A stretch of DNA of 64,000 nt from ELB16-189 sp018266435 (GTDB lineage Bacteria; Bacteroidota; Bacteroidia; Cytophagales; Cyclobacteriaceae), in the NCBI GenBank assembly GCA_030123525.1, contig CP126125.1, positions 3,224,001 through 3,288,000 of the forward strand, in the 5' to 3' direction. Position 1 is the stretch's first letter. Each line of letters opens with the position of its first letter. The position numbers were made by a program, and so were the translations under genes. This document shows, piece after piece, positions 18,458-26,831 of the stretch. The notes beneath the pieces are model-generated. The model did not search any database. It was not told where the DNA came from and saw only the letters and a list, made by a program, of their open reading frames with translations.

Positions 18458-19024
18458 TCAATACTTCAGCCAATTTTCAATCATCTTAGGTCCTTCGGTA
18501 GTCATTATCGACTCGGGATGAAATTGCAATCCTTTCACATCAAACCGGGCGTGGCTGATGCCCATCACTAAGCCATCGTCATTAGTGGCCGTTACTATTA
18601 TTTCGGGCGGGATACTTTCAGGGTGCACTGCCCACGAGTGGTAGTGTGTACTTTGAAAAATTTTGGTTACACCTCTGAATAAAATTTCATTATCGTCTTT
18701 TACCTGCGTGAACGAAGTGACTCCGTGAAGCACGTTGGGAATATTAAAAAGTGTAGCTCCGTATACTTCGGCAATTCCCTGATGCCCCAGGCAAATTCCG
18801 AGAATGCTTTTAGCAGTTGCGTATTCTTTGATCACTGCCTTCATGATTCCCGCATCGTCAGGCAAACCCGGTCCGGGTGATAGCAGAATTTTATCGTAGT
18901 GTTTTACCTCCTCCAACCGTATCTTATCATTACGATAAACATCCGGTGAATGGCCCAATGCCCGAAGGATGTGCACCAAATTGTAGGTGAATGAATCGTA
19001 ATTATCCAGAACTAATATTTTCAT
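18458..19024 (-). CDS. trpG: Anthranilate synthase component II (glutamine amidotransferase)
   Basis: TrpG hydrolyses glutamine and passes ammonia to TrpE. The 188-residue class I amidotransferase has the nucleophile Cys78 in GICLGHQGI, the oxyanion loop SPGPGLPDD, and the QFHPESI motif with the catalytic His and Glu. Such subunits can also serve p-aminobenzoate synthase, but the location between trpE and trpD points to anthranilate. There are 33 bases between it and trpE. Confidence 0.96.
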   Translation of the reverse strand: MKILVLDNYDSFTYNLVHILRALGHSPDVYRNDKIRLEEVKHYDKILLSPGPGLPDDAGIMKAVIKEYATAKSILGICLGHQGIAEVYGATLFNIPNVLHGVTSFTQVKDDNEILFRGVTKIFQSTHYHSWAVHPESIPPEIIVTATNDDGLVMGISHARFDVKGLQFHPESIMTTEGPKMIENWLKY

Positions 19025-19057
19025 TTCAATTACAGTTATCCATTAATTATAAAATTT

Positions 19058-20458
19058 TCAGATCGACTCTGCACGTTTGATGGCTTTGCGCAGGGCTTCC
19101 AATTTGTTGTTCACTTCCTGCAGTTCACTTGGGCTGTCGGACTTAGATACAATGCCTGCACCCGCCTGGTACGTAAGGGTATTGTCTTTGCTTAAAAAGG
19201 TGCGAATCATAATGGCTTTGTTTAACGACCCGTCAAAGCTGAAAAGACCAATGGCTCCGCCATAAAAACTACGGTTTAAATTTTCGTATTTGCCGATCAG
19301 GTTCATGGCCATTACTTTGGGTGCACCCGATAAGGTGCCTGCCGGAAACGTATCGGCAAATAGCTGAACCGAAGAATTTTTTTCATTTAATCTGCCCGAT
19401 ACTTTCGATACCAGGTGAATGACGTGCGAATAGTACTGAACTTCTTTAAACACCTCTACCGTTACATTACTTGCATTGCGGCTCATGTCGTTGCGGGCTA
19501 AATCCACCAGCATTACATGCTCGGCACTTTCTTTCGTATCAGCCGAAAGCTTTTCTGCCAGGGCCGCATCTTCCTGGTCGTTGCCACTTCTTCTAAACGT
19601 TCCGGCTATCGGGTAGATGTAGGCATGATTGTTTTTTATCTGTAGCTGAGCTTCAGGTGAAGAACCAAATAATTTAAAACTGCCAAAGTCAAAATAAAAA
19701 AGATAAGGCGATGGGTTGATCGAACGCAAGGCCCGATAGACATTAAACTCATCGCCTTGAAATGGGTGCGTAAATCTTCGCGAGAGCACTATCTGAAATA
19801 CATCTCCTTTATAACAATGCTGTTTTCCTTTTTCTATCAGTTCGATAAATTCGCGATCCGAATAATTGGTTGACTCTTCTCCTTTTGAGCTAAATCTAAA
19901 CGTAGAAAATCGGTTACTGAAAATGATCTGTTCAATACGCTCCAGGTTACCCGGCTCATCACCATACACAAATTCATGCAGCTTCAGGTCGTTATGAAAA
20001 TGATCTACCACAATCACATACCGGAACAGCTTATACATCATCTCGGGAATAGCCCGATCTGTTATCTTAAAGTCGACATCTTCAAAATAACGGGACGCGT
20101 CAAATGAAGTGTACCCAAATAAACCAAGCGAAGTAAACCGCGCATCACTTATATCCAGTTCAAATGAATTCTTAAAATCTTCAAGCAGTGCAGGGAGGTC
20201 TTTTTGCGCGGGGTTAAGTTGAACCTCTTTCAATACACCATCTGGAAATCGTTTAGTCAGTTGGTTGCCTTGCACCGTAAACGAGGCCAACGGTTCGCAG
20301 CAGATCAGCGATAAACTGTTTTCGTTGCCGTGGTAATCAGAACTCTCCAGCAAAAAGCTTCCGGCAAACACATCGCGCAGTTTTAAATAAATGTTAACCG
20401 GTGTTAGTGTGTCAGCTAAAAGTTTTTTGTAATGTGTATTCAGTTTATATTTTTTCAT
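19058..20458 (-). CDS. trpE: Anthranilate synthase component I
   Basis: TrpE makes anthranilate from chorismate and ammonia. The 466-residue protein has the N-terminal domain with an LLESSDYHGNENSLSLI stretch, the usual tryptophan feedback site region (LLES). The C-terminal chorismate-binding domain includes GDVFQIVLSRRF, YPIAGTFRRSGN, DLARNDMSR, TFPAGTLSGAPKV and the Gly-rich QAGAGIVSKSDS. It is the first structural gene of the trp operon, 21 bases beyond the attenuator hairpin. Expression should depend on leader-peptide attenuation. Confidence 0.97.
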   Translation of the reverse strand: MKKYKLNTHYKKLLADTLTPVNIYLKLRDVFAGSFLLESSDYHGNENSLSLICCEPLASFTVQGNQLTKRFPDGVLKEVQLNPAQKDLPALLEDFKNSFELDISDARFTSLGLFGYTSFDASRYFEDVDFKITDRAIPEMMYKLFRYVIVVDHFHNDLKLHEFVYGDEPGNLERIEQIIFSNRFSTFRFSSKGEESTNYSDREFIELIEKGKQHCYKGDVFQIVLSRRFTHPFQGDEFNVYRALRSINPSPYLFYFDFGSFKLFGSSPEAQLQIKNNHAYIYPIAGTFRRSGNDQEDAALAEKLSADTKESAEHVMLVDLARNDMSRNASNVTVEVFKEVQYYSHVIHLVSKVSGRLNEKNSSVQLFADTFPAGTLSGAPKVMAMNLIGKYENLNRSFYGGAIGLFSFDGSLNKAIMIRTFLSKDNTLTYQAGAGIVSKSDSPSELQEVNNKLEALRKAIKRAESI

Positions 20459-20471
20459 ATTTCAAACAGAT

Positions 20472-20511
20472 TAAAATAAAAAGCCCGCCTGATGCTGATC
20501 GGGCGGGCTTT
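20472..20511 (-). terminator. trp attenuator: Rho-independent terminator in the trp leader
   Basis: On the minus strand AAAGCCCGCC (20511-20502) pairs perfectly with GGCGGGCTTT (20489-20480), giving a 10-bp stem with a 12-base loop and then a U-rich run. It lies between the Trp-rich leader peptide and trpE. A competing pairing joins TTGATCGG in the leader (20560-20553) to CCGATCAG (20502-20495), which covers the loop and top of the terminator stem. A third hairpin, GATCAAT/ATTGATC (20569-20555), sits just downstream of the Trp codons. These are the 1:2, 2:3 and 3:4 structures of classical trp attenuation. Confidence 0.9.
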
Positions 20512-20531
20512 ATTGCTGGGTTAAATAAATT

Positions 20532-20606
20532 TCAACAATACATAGTCATACACCGATCAATAATTGATCTGTGCCACCACCACGCATTGATTGAATGCAA
20601 TTTCAT
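20532..20606 (-). CDS. trpL: trp operon leader peptide with three consecutive Trp codons
   Basis: This is a 24-codon reading frame from ATG (20606-20604) to TGA (20534-20532). It begins MKLHSINAWWWHRS, with residues 9-11 encoded by TGG-TGG-TGG (20582-20574). Immediately after the Trp codons comes the first arm of a perfect hairpin, and a terminator precedes trpE. When charged tRNA-Trp is scarce, a ribosome stalled on codons 9-11 would mask arm 1 and free arm 2 to pair with arm 3, blocking the terminator. The ATG directly follows the TAA of the THX gene with no gap, so the peptide is probably translated by ribosomes finishing THX. Confidence 0.92.
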   Translation of the reverse strand: MKLHSINAWWWHRSIIDRCMTMYC

Positions 20607-20789
20607 TTATTCTTCTTTTTTCTTAGCTACTTTTCTTGTTTTAGGTTTTGAGTCAGCCGTGCTGGCCGCACCCAGTTTCCTGCTGGTCTGGCGCTTCAGA
20701 CGAGTTTTAATTTTTTTTCTGTTGCGCGAGTTTCCATACGATCCGATCCAGCGTTTGCCTTGCTTAGATTTTTTATCTCCTTTTCCCAT
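20607..20789 (-). CDS. 30S ribosomal protein THX
   Basis: This is a 60-residue, very basic protein that starts MGKGDKKSKQGKRWIGSYG, the signature of Bacteroidota THX (Thx/S31e-like family), a small peptide that binds the head of the 30S subunit. The C-terminal half is a Lys/Arg/Ser tail, longer than in the Thermus protein. The gene has its own promoter at 20809-20839, and its stop codon touches the trp leader ATG. It therefore appears to be the first cistron upstream of the trp attenuator, and the attenuator would also be its terminator. Confidence 0.88.
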   Translation of the reverse strand: MGKGDKKSKQGKRWIGSYGNSRNRKKIKTRLKRQTSRKLGAASTADSKPKTRKVAKKKEE

Positions 20790-20808
20790 TCCTTAATTAT
20801 TTGTGTGG

Positions 20809-20839
20809 CAAGTATAAGGATGATTTGCGAATTCACAAA
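20809..20839 (-). promoter_or_regulatory. Bacteroidota promoter (TTTG-N19-TATACTTG) for THX and probably the trp operon
   Basis: On the minus strand TTTG (20839-20836) is followed after exactly 19 bases by TATACTTG (20816-20809), one mismatch from the TTTG-N19-TAnnTTTG consensus. Transcription would start near 20802, about 12 bases before the THX ATG. No other promoter can fit between THX and the trp leader peptide, because they abut. A promoter inside THX cannot be excluded. Confidence 0.7.
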
Positions 20840-20926
20840 AACGAAACACAAAATTATCATAAACGAACCAATGCAAAGTGGATAATCTGCTAATTGATTC
20901 CTACTTTTAAGGCTTAGTTTTTAAGT

Positions 20927-21601
20927 ATGAAGTTAACAGTCGTTTTTTTAGTGGCTTTGACCGGAGAAATCTTTGCACAGGCCCGCTCCTATGATACCCT
21001 TCCTAACGTGCCCGAGCACTACCTGAAACGATACGAACTCTTTAAAAAAGAGCCTATCATTAAAAACCGTGTAATCATGCTGGGAAACAGTATCACCGAA
21101 AACGGTGACTGGAAAAAGTTATTAGCTGACACCACTGCTATAAACCGGGGCATATCAGGCGATGTAACTTTTGGCGTGATCAACCGCATCAAAGATATTA
21201 CTGACCGCCAGCCTGCAAAAGTTTTTATATTAATCGGCATCAACGACCTCTCACGCAACACACCCGATGAGATAATCATTGAAAATATTTTTTCCATCGT
21301 AGCCAAAATCCATGGACGATCACCCAAAACCAAAATTTATGTTCAGTCTATTTTACCAACCAACGAAACCTTCAAGAACTTAGATAAAAAATTCGTAGGA
21401 AAGGCTGAGCACATCCTCACCATTAACACTCAACTAAAAAAATACGCTTCTAAAATACACTTTACGTACCTCGATTTACATTCCTATTTTTCAGATGCCG
21501 AAGGCCGGATGAATGCAATCTATTCAATTGATGGGTTGCACCTCAACCAAAAAGGATATAGCCATTGGGCAGAGTTCATAAAAAAAGAAAAATATTTATA
21601 G
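20927..21601 (+). CDS. SGNH/GDSL-type esterase, secreted
   Basis: This 224-residue protein has a signal peptide (1-17, ending IFA/QA). SGNH motifs are visible: block I GNSIT with nucleophile Ser55, block II Gly near INRGISGD, block III GIND, and block V DGLHLN with Asp202 and His205. These enzymes remove acyl groups, often acetyl, from glycans or lipids in the periplasm. It is followed after 5 bases by a sialidase-like protein and then an MFS permease, suggesting glycan de-acetylation, cleavage and uptake as a unit. A TACTTTTA promoter element lies at 20902-20909. Confidence 0.88.
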   Translation: MKLTVVFLVALTGEIFAQARSYDTLPNVPEHYLKRYELFKKEPIIKNRVIMLGNSITENGDWKKLLADTTAINRGISGDVTFGVINRIKDITDRQPAKVFILIGINDLSRNTPDEIIIENIFSIVAKIHGRSPKTKIYVQSILPTNETFKNLDKKFVGKAEHILTINTQLKKYASKIHFTYLDLHSYFSDAEGRMNAIYSIDGLHLNQKGYSHWAEFIKKEKYL

Positions 21602-21606
21602 TCAGC

Positions 21607-22929
21607 ATGAACCGCATTGGCCCTCTCTTACTGATATTCATTGCCTCTGTTTCTTCAGCTCAATACAAAAACATACAACTGACAGGGCAAATTGATAGTA
21701 ACCAGCCGATCAGGCCCACCATTGCCATCAATAAATCCAACTTAAAAAATATTGTTGCCGGCATAGGCCCTGACCTCATTACGTTTACACAAGACGCGGG
21801 TATAAATTGGAAGACAGCCTCGTTAAAATATCCATTGGGTACGTACGACTATCCGGTTATCATTTCCAACGCCAAAGGCCATCTGTTTTGGTTTCATTCG
21901 TCTGACCCTTCCGGAAAAGAAAAAAACAATAACACCTGGTTAGACCAAGTTATCATTCACCGATCAGATGACGAAGGTGAAACATGGAGCGAAGGCACAC
22001 CCATTGGCAACAATCCACGCAAAGACAGGCACAACGTTTGGCCCATCGTTCACCCCAAACGAAATTTTATGTGCGTAACCTGGACGCAGTATGACACCTA
22101 CGGCAGCAATGCAGACGGCTGCCAGTCGCAAATTATGTTCAGCAAATCATTGAATGGAACCAGTTGGTCAAAACCCGTGATAATCAGCGAAACACCAGGT
22201 GATTGTTTAGATCAAAACAACACAGTAAAAGGAGCAATGACCGTTATTGGCAGCGATGGAAAAATTTATACCACCTGGGCCAACCGGGAAAAGATTTATT
22301 TAGACCGCTCATACGACAATGGAAGCACTTGGCTTCAGAATGATATAGTCATAACACAACATGAAGTAAAAAAAGAATTGAATCAATCCGCATCTGTTGA
22401 CTACGGAACTCCCGTGTTGGCATTAGACGACAGCGAAGGTCGGTTTAAAGGAACAATGTACCTTGCGTGGGCCGATCAGAAAAATGGTGCAACCGATACT
22501 GATATTTGGTTAATCCGCTCACGCAACCGGGGCGATTTCTGGGGTAAACCGCAACGGATTAATCAAGATTCGACCCGCACTCATCAATATAGCCCGTGGA
22601 TTACCGTTGATCAAACCAACGGCAATGTGTACTTGGTTTATTTTGACCAGAGAGAATCTGCAGAAACCAATCAAACCAATGTGTACTTGGCCTATTCCAC
22701 CAATGGAGGCAATAATTTTAACGAAGTAAAAATCAGTGATAGTCCGTTCACGCCCGATGTCAATCATTGGTTAGAAAATCACACCGGCATCGATGCTCAT
22801 GCAGGTCTCATCACCCCTATCTGGACACGCACAGACAACGGTCATACCAGCATAGAGACTGCTCTCATCAAAGAACAAGAGCTAATAAAAAAAACGAGTA
22901 GTTCGGCCACTCACAAGAAGAAAAAATAA
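21607..22929 (+). CDS. Secreted sialidase-like (BNR) six-bladed beta-propeller protein
   Basis: This is a 440-residue protein with a signal peptide ending SVSSAQ. Asp-box repeats are spread through the chain: SDDEGETW, SYDNGSTW, SRNRGDFW and STNGGNNF. The fold is that of the sialidase superfamily. The FRIP Arg triad needed for sialic acid is not obvious, so the substrate may be another sugar or the protein may only bind. The ATG at 21607 was preferred over an upstream TTG because it puts the signal peptide at the N-terminus. It starts 5 bases after the SGNH gene and its last base overlaps the next ATG (TAATG). Confidence 0.75.
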   Translation: MNRIGPLLLIFIASVSSAQYKNIQLTGQIDSNQPIRPTIAINKSNLKNIVAGIGPDLITFTQDAGINWKTASLKYPLGTYDYPVIISNAKGHLFWFHSSDPSGKEKNNNTWLDQVIIHRSDDEGETWSEGTPIGNNPRKDRHNVWPIVHPKRNFMCVTWTQYDTYGSNADGCQSQIMFSKSLNGTSWSKPVIISETPGDCLDQNNTVKGAMTVIGSDGKIYTTWANREKIYLDRSYDNGSTWLQNDIVITQHEVKKELNQSASVDYGTPVLALDDSEGRFKGTMYLAWADQKNGATDTDIWLIRSRNRGDFWGKPQRINQDSTRTHQYSPWITVDQTNGNVYLVYFDQRESAETNQTNVYLAYSTNGGNNFNEVKISDSPFTPDVNHWLENHTGIDAHAGLITPIWTRTDNGHTSIETALIKEQELIKKTSSSATHKKKK

Positions 22930-24059
22930 TGTCGCCCTCGCGCCTCGCTGTAAAAATTTTCTTTTTCCTCAACGGATTTGTTCATGCTAATTATTTTTCC
23001 CGACTGCCACGCATTCAGGATCAGTTTGGTATAGATAATGGCACGATTGGCATGGTGTTACTGTCTTCATCAGTGGGTGCCTTGCTCGCTATGCCCTTCA
23101 CCGGCTGGCTCATCATACGCAACGGCAGTAGAAGGATTACCATTTTGGGTACCTTTTTTTATTGCTTGCTGATTCCATTCATCCCCTGGATGCCCACCTT
23201 GCCAGCCCTGGTGATTTTATTTTTTACGCTGGGTGTTTCTTCAGGCATGTTAGATGTAGCCATGAACTCACAGGCCGTAATGGTTGAGAAACAAATTCAA
23301 AAACCTATTATGACTTCCTTTCATGCCTTGTTCAGCATTGGTATGGCTGCCGGAGCCTTTGCGGGATCTTTCTTTACTAAACTTGGGATGACCATTTTTA
23401 CTCATTTTTTTACCGTGTCGGTACTGAGTCTGATCACCACATTCGTTGCCCGCTATTATCTCATTCACGACAAGCCTGCGAAAAAAGAAACTGATGAGCC
23501 GGCTTTTCGTCTGCCCAATGCCACTATGGTGAGCATCGGTGTGATTGCTTTTTGTAGCATGCTGGGCGAAGGAGCAATGGCCGATTGGAGCACAAATTAT
23601 ATGGAGAATGTAGCTCATGCTGAAAAAGCACTGGCACCCATCGGATTGTCTGCCTTTGCATTAGCCATGACCCTGGGAAGATTTTTGGGAGACACGGCTC
23701 GAATAAAATTTGGCGACCGCAATTTGATGGTAGCCTGCGGCCTGGTGGCCACGTTTGGAATTTCTATTGCCATAGCATTTACGCACCCTTTTGCAGTAAT
23801 AGCAGGTCTGTTTGTGGTGGGCATTGGCCTCTCGGCCATTGTACCAATATGTTACAGCTTAGCCGGCCATACCAAAGACTTGCCGCCTGGTGTTGGCTTG
23901 GCTATGGTAACTACGGTAGGCTACTCTGGTTTTTTATTTGGCCCCCCCATCATTGGTTTTATTGCCCAATGGCAAAGCCTGCGCGTAGCCTTGGGGCTGG
24001 TGGCTTTTCTCTTTGTGGTGATGACTGCACTGGGATGGGTAAGAAAACAACCGGTATAA
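22929..24059 (+). CDS. MFS transporter, YbjJ/FucP-like
   Basis: This 376-residue membrane protein has about 12 hydrophobic segments. Sequence features such as the SRLPRIQDQFG start, GTIGMVLLSSSVGALLAMPF and the MLDVAMNSQAV stretch fit the YbjJ-like branch of the major facilitator superfamily, related to sugar/H+ symporters. The start overlaps the previous stop by one base, so it is coupled to the SGNH and sialidase-like genes and may import the released sugar. The substrate is inferred only from neighbours. Confidence 0.85.
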   Translation: MSPSRLAVKIFFFLNGFVHANYFSRLPRIQDQFGIDNGTIGMVLLSSSVGALLAMPFTGWLIIRNGSRRITILGTFFYCLLIPFIPWMPTLPALVILFFTLGVSSGMLDVAMNSQAVMVEKQIQKPIMTSFHALFSIGMAAGAFAGSFFTKLGMTIFTHFFTVSVLSLITTFVARYYLIHDKPAKKETDEPAFRLPNATMVSIGVIAFCSMLGEGAMADWSTNYMENVAHAEKALAPIGLSAFALAMTLGRFLGDTARIKFGDRNLMVACGLVATFGISIAIAFTHPFAVIAGLFVVGIGLSAIVPICYSLAGHTKDLPPGVGLAMVTTVGYSGFLFGPPIIGFIAQWQSLRVALGLVAFLFVVMTALGWVRKQPV

Positions 24060-24314
24060 ATATTTGAATAAAATAAATCATCCTCCATCTCGTAAAAATT
24101 TAACTACACCGAATCGTACTCCCAAAGTATTATCGCACAAAAAATCAAACGTTGACTAGCAACTTAGTTATAAACTTAAATTTTAAAATTAAGAAAGCAA
24201 CTACAACCCAATCTGAACAAAAAAGCAACTGATTACAGAAAATGTACAGCCGTCAGGTACTCAAAACTTCATTACTTACATTTCAATAAATTATAATTCC
24301 GATATTGGGGTAAG

Positions 24315-24908
24315 ATGTTAGAAAACTTCAGAGCATACTTTACCTCTAAGGCTGAAATTACTGACGAGCAGTACGTAAAAATTACGGCTGACCTCAAAAC
24401 AAAAGTTTATAAACCTCAGCAATACTTACTTCGCAAAGACGAAATGTGCAATCATACATTTTTCGTTGAAAAGGGGTTGCTTCGTTCTTACAGCGTAGAC
24501 GAAACTGGCAAAGAACATGTTATTCAGTTTGCTCCTGAAAACTGGTTTATCTCCGACCGTAGCAGTGCCTGTTTTAATGAGCCTTCAGAATATTTTATTG
24601 ATGCCATTGAAGAAACCCGTGTGGTCTTTGTAGATCAACAATTTATTCAACGACTCTCCGCACAAAGTGAAAGTTTTAGAAACTACAACGATTTCATTTT
24701 GCATAACCACATCCGTTTTTTGTACAAACGGATCAATATGCTCATTTCTCATTCTGCCGAAATCCGGTACCTGAGTTTCATCAAACTCTATCCTGACCTG
24801 ATGCTTCGCGTGCCCCAGTGGATGATTGCCTCCTACCTGGGGATTACCCCGGAAAGTTTAAGCCGGGTAAGAAAAGATCTGGCCAAACGGCATGCTAACA
24901 TGAAATAA
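24315..24908 (+). CDS. Crp/Fnr family transcriptional regulator
   Basis: This 197-residue protein has an N-terminal cyclic-nucleotide-binding-like beta barrel (~25-115, with YLLRKDEMCNHTFFVEKGLLR). The C-terminal part ends in a short helix-turn-helix (QWMIASYLGITPESLSRVRKDL). The Arg/Glu residues that bind cAMP in Crp are not conserved, so the ligand is unknown; this holds for most Bacteroidota members of the group. It precedes YceI and pirin genes on the same strand and may control them. The upstream 255-base gap is AT-rich with no other feature seen. Confidence 0.88.
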   Translation: MLENFRAYFTSKAEITDEQYVKITADLKTKVYKPQQYLLRKDEMCNHTFFVEKGLLRSYSVDETGKEHVIQFAPENWFISDRSSACFNEPSEYFIDAIEETRVVFVDQQFIQRLSAQSESFRNYNDFILHNHIRFLYKRINMLISHSAEIRYLSFIKLYPDLMLRVPQWMIASYLGITPESLSRVRKDLAKRHANMK

Positions 24909-24985
24909 TTTCATTTCTTACCATACATCAATTTACAGGGTTTTGCTCCATTCTATTTTTGTGGTACAATTAAAACAAAAAACAA

Positions 24986-25534
24986 ATGGAAAGTTTAACA
25001 GCCACCACAGCAAAAACGAAGTGGATTCTCGACCCCACACACAGTGAACTGTTGTTCAAAGTAAAACACCTGATGATTTCTAATGTGAAAGGCGAGTTTA
25101 GAAAATTCAACATCGAAATTAACGGAGATGACTTCTTTAAGTCAACAACTACCGTAACCGTTGATGCCTCATCCGTTTTCACAAACGATGACAAACGTGA
25201 CGGGCACTTAAGATCAGCCGATTTCTTTGATGCGGAAAACCACAAAGAAATTCAGTTCAAATCAACTGCATTTAAAAAAACAGAAGACGATCAATACCAA
25301 CTCACTGGGCTCCTTACCCTTAAAGGTATAAGTAAAGAAGTTGCATTGAATGTAGAGTTTGGTGGCATCAACAAAGACCCCTGGGGCCACGAGAAAGCCG
25401 GTTTTTCGCTGACCGGAAAAATCAACCGAAAAGATTGGGGATTGAATTGGAATGCCGCTTTAGAAACAGGTGGTGTATTGGTCAGTGATGAAGTTCGCAT
25501 TCAGGCAGAAATTCAGCTTATCAAACAAGCATAA
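24986..25534 (+). CDS. YceI-like domain protein
   Basis: This 182-residue protein consists of one YceI-like lipocalin fold: KWILDPTHSELLFKVKHLMIS, DKRDGHLRSADFFDAENHKEI and a GLLTLKGISKEV strand. YceI proteins bind polyisoprenoid or other amphiphilic molecules. This copy has no signal peptide, so it should be cytoplasmic. A perfect promoter element TATTTTTG lies at 24954-24961, about 24 bases before the ATG, giving a short 5' leader. The downstream pirin gene suggests a stress or redox role. Confidence 0.9.
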   Translation: MESLTATTAKTKWILDPTHSELLFKVKHLMISNVKGEFRKFNIEINGDDFFKSTTTVTVDASSVFTNDDKRDGHLRSADFFDAENHKEIQFKSTAFKKTEDDQYQLTGLLTLKGISKEVALNVEFGGINKDPWGHEKAGFSLTGKINRKDWGLNWNAALETGGVLVSDEVRIQAEIQLIKQA

Positions 25535-25749
25535 TAATTTAATGGCTATGGGTCTGACCTGATAATCAAAGAATTCTTATACTCTGATTTTCAGGTTAGA
25601 GCTTAGCCGTTTTAATGCCTGCACATTTTCTGTTATTTCACTTTCATTACTCAAAGTTAAGGACTACACCGGGTTATGATTTAGTTCTTACCAAATATCA
25701 ATGCGCCCCACCAAAGGCTTAAGTAACTTAGCATTATAAAATATACACT

Positions 25750-26625
25750 ATGGCAATAAAAAATTTAGAACGGGTGATTACACCTTCAGGTAAACACTAT
25801 GTGGGTGATGGTTTTTTAGTTCACAACATCATTCCCGGAAGCCAGGGGCTGAGCATGCAACGAATTAGTCCATTCATTATGATGGATTATAACGCGCCTC
25901 ATTATTTTTCTCCGAGCAATACGCCCAAGGGTGTGGGCGTTCACCCGCATCGTGGGTTTGAAACGGTAACCATCGCCTACAAAGGAAAAGTAGAACATCA
26001 TGACAGCAGTGGTGGCGGTGGCGTAATTGGTGAGGGAGATGTGCAATGGATGACAGCCGCATCAGGCGTTCTTCACAAAGAGTTTCACGAAAAAGAATGG
26101 AGCAAAAAAGGGGGTGATTTTCAGATGGTTCAACTATGGGTAAATCTTCCTGCCAAGGATAAAATGAGTCCTCCAAAATACCAAAGTATTACCCAAGCTC
26201 AAATGGGAAAATACCATTTATCCAACCACGGAGGAGTGATAGAGGTGATTGCAGGCCAATACAACGGGATAACCGGTGCCGCCTCTACGTTCACTCCGGT
26301 GCATCTGCTCAACGTGCGAATGAAAACAGGAGGAAAAGCCGAGTTTAGTTTTCCAAATAAGTACAACACGGCTTTACTTGTTTTAGAGGGCAGCATTACC
26401 GTAAACGACAAGGATACTGTGCCGGCCAATAATTTCGCGCTTTTTAAAAATGATGGAGAAACCTTTTTTATCGAAGCGATAAAGAATGCAATTGTGCTCG
26501 TGCTCAGTGGCGAACCTATCAATGAGCCCATTGCACACCACGGCCCATTTGTGATGAACACGAAAGAAGAAATCATGCAAGCATTTGAAGATTTTAATAT
26601 GGGAAAGTTCGGTTATCTTGAATAA
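25750..26625 (+). CDS. Pirin family protein
   Basis: This 291-residue bicupin belongs to the pirin family. The four metal ligands of pirin correspond to His65, His67 (HPHRGFETVT), His109 and Glu111 (GVLHKEFH), all present. Bacterial pirins include quercetinase-like dioxygenases and regulators of central metabolism; the sequence does not separate these. It follows YceI after 215 bases. That gap holds a short ACCTGA...TCAGGT inverted repeat but no clear promoter. Confidence 0.9.
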   Translation: MAIKNLERVITPSGKHYVGDGFLVHNIIPGSQGLSMQRISPFIMMDYNAPHYFSPSNTPKGVGVHPHRGFETVTIAYKGKVEHHDSSGGGGVIGEGDVQWMTAASGVLHKEFHEKEWSKKGGDFQMVQLWVNLPAKDKMSPPKYQSITQAQMGKYHLSNHGGVIEVIAGQYNGITGAASTFTPVHLLNVRMKTGGKAEFSFPNKYNTALLVLEGSITVNDKDTVPANNFALFKNDGETFFIEAIKNAIVLVLSGEPINEPIAHHGPFVMNTKEEIMQAFEDFNMGKFGYLE

Positions 26626-26715
26626 TAAAATAACTGATCAAAATATTAAAGTATAGGCACCAGACAACCAATTACAAAATACGTATTACAGAAAATTTTC
26701 TTGCATTGTCTCCTC

Positions 26716-26790
26716 ACAACGGTTGGCTGTATACCATTGTATTGGCATCTAAAAGTAATTGACAAAACAATGGTACATAGCTTTTGTTGT
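26716..26790. repeat. Imperfect inverted repeat, MITE-like hairpin
   Basis: Arms of about 25 bases face each other: ACAAC plus GCTGTATACCATTGT on the left (26716-26740), and ACAATGGTACATAGC plus GTTGT on the right (26767-26790). The core TACCATTGT/ACAATGGTA is perfect, and 13 of 15 positions of the longer arm pair. A perfect palindrome GGCACGTGCC follows at 26792-26801. The element lies in the 206-base gap between pirin and the MEST-like hydrolase and resembles a remnant of a short mobile repeat. No target duplication was recognised. Confidence 0.45.
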
Positions 26791-26831
26791 AGGCACGTGC
26801 CATGGTTCATCTAGATTACTGTTTCGATAAA

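Noticed and set aside
26792..26801. GGCACGTGCC palindrome as an operator
   Set aside because: A single 10-base palindrome with no promoter element beside it; it is more simply part of the MITE-like repeat.
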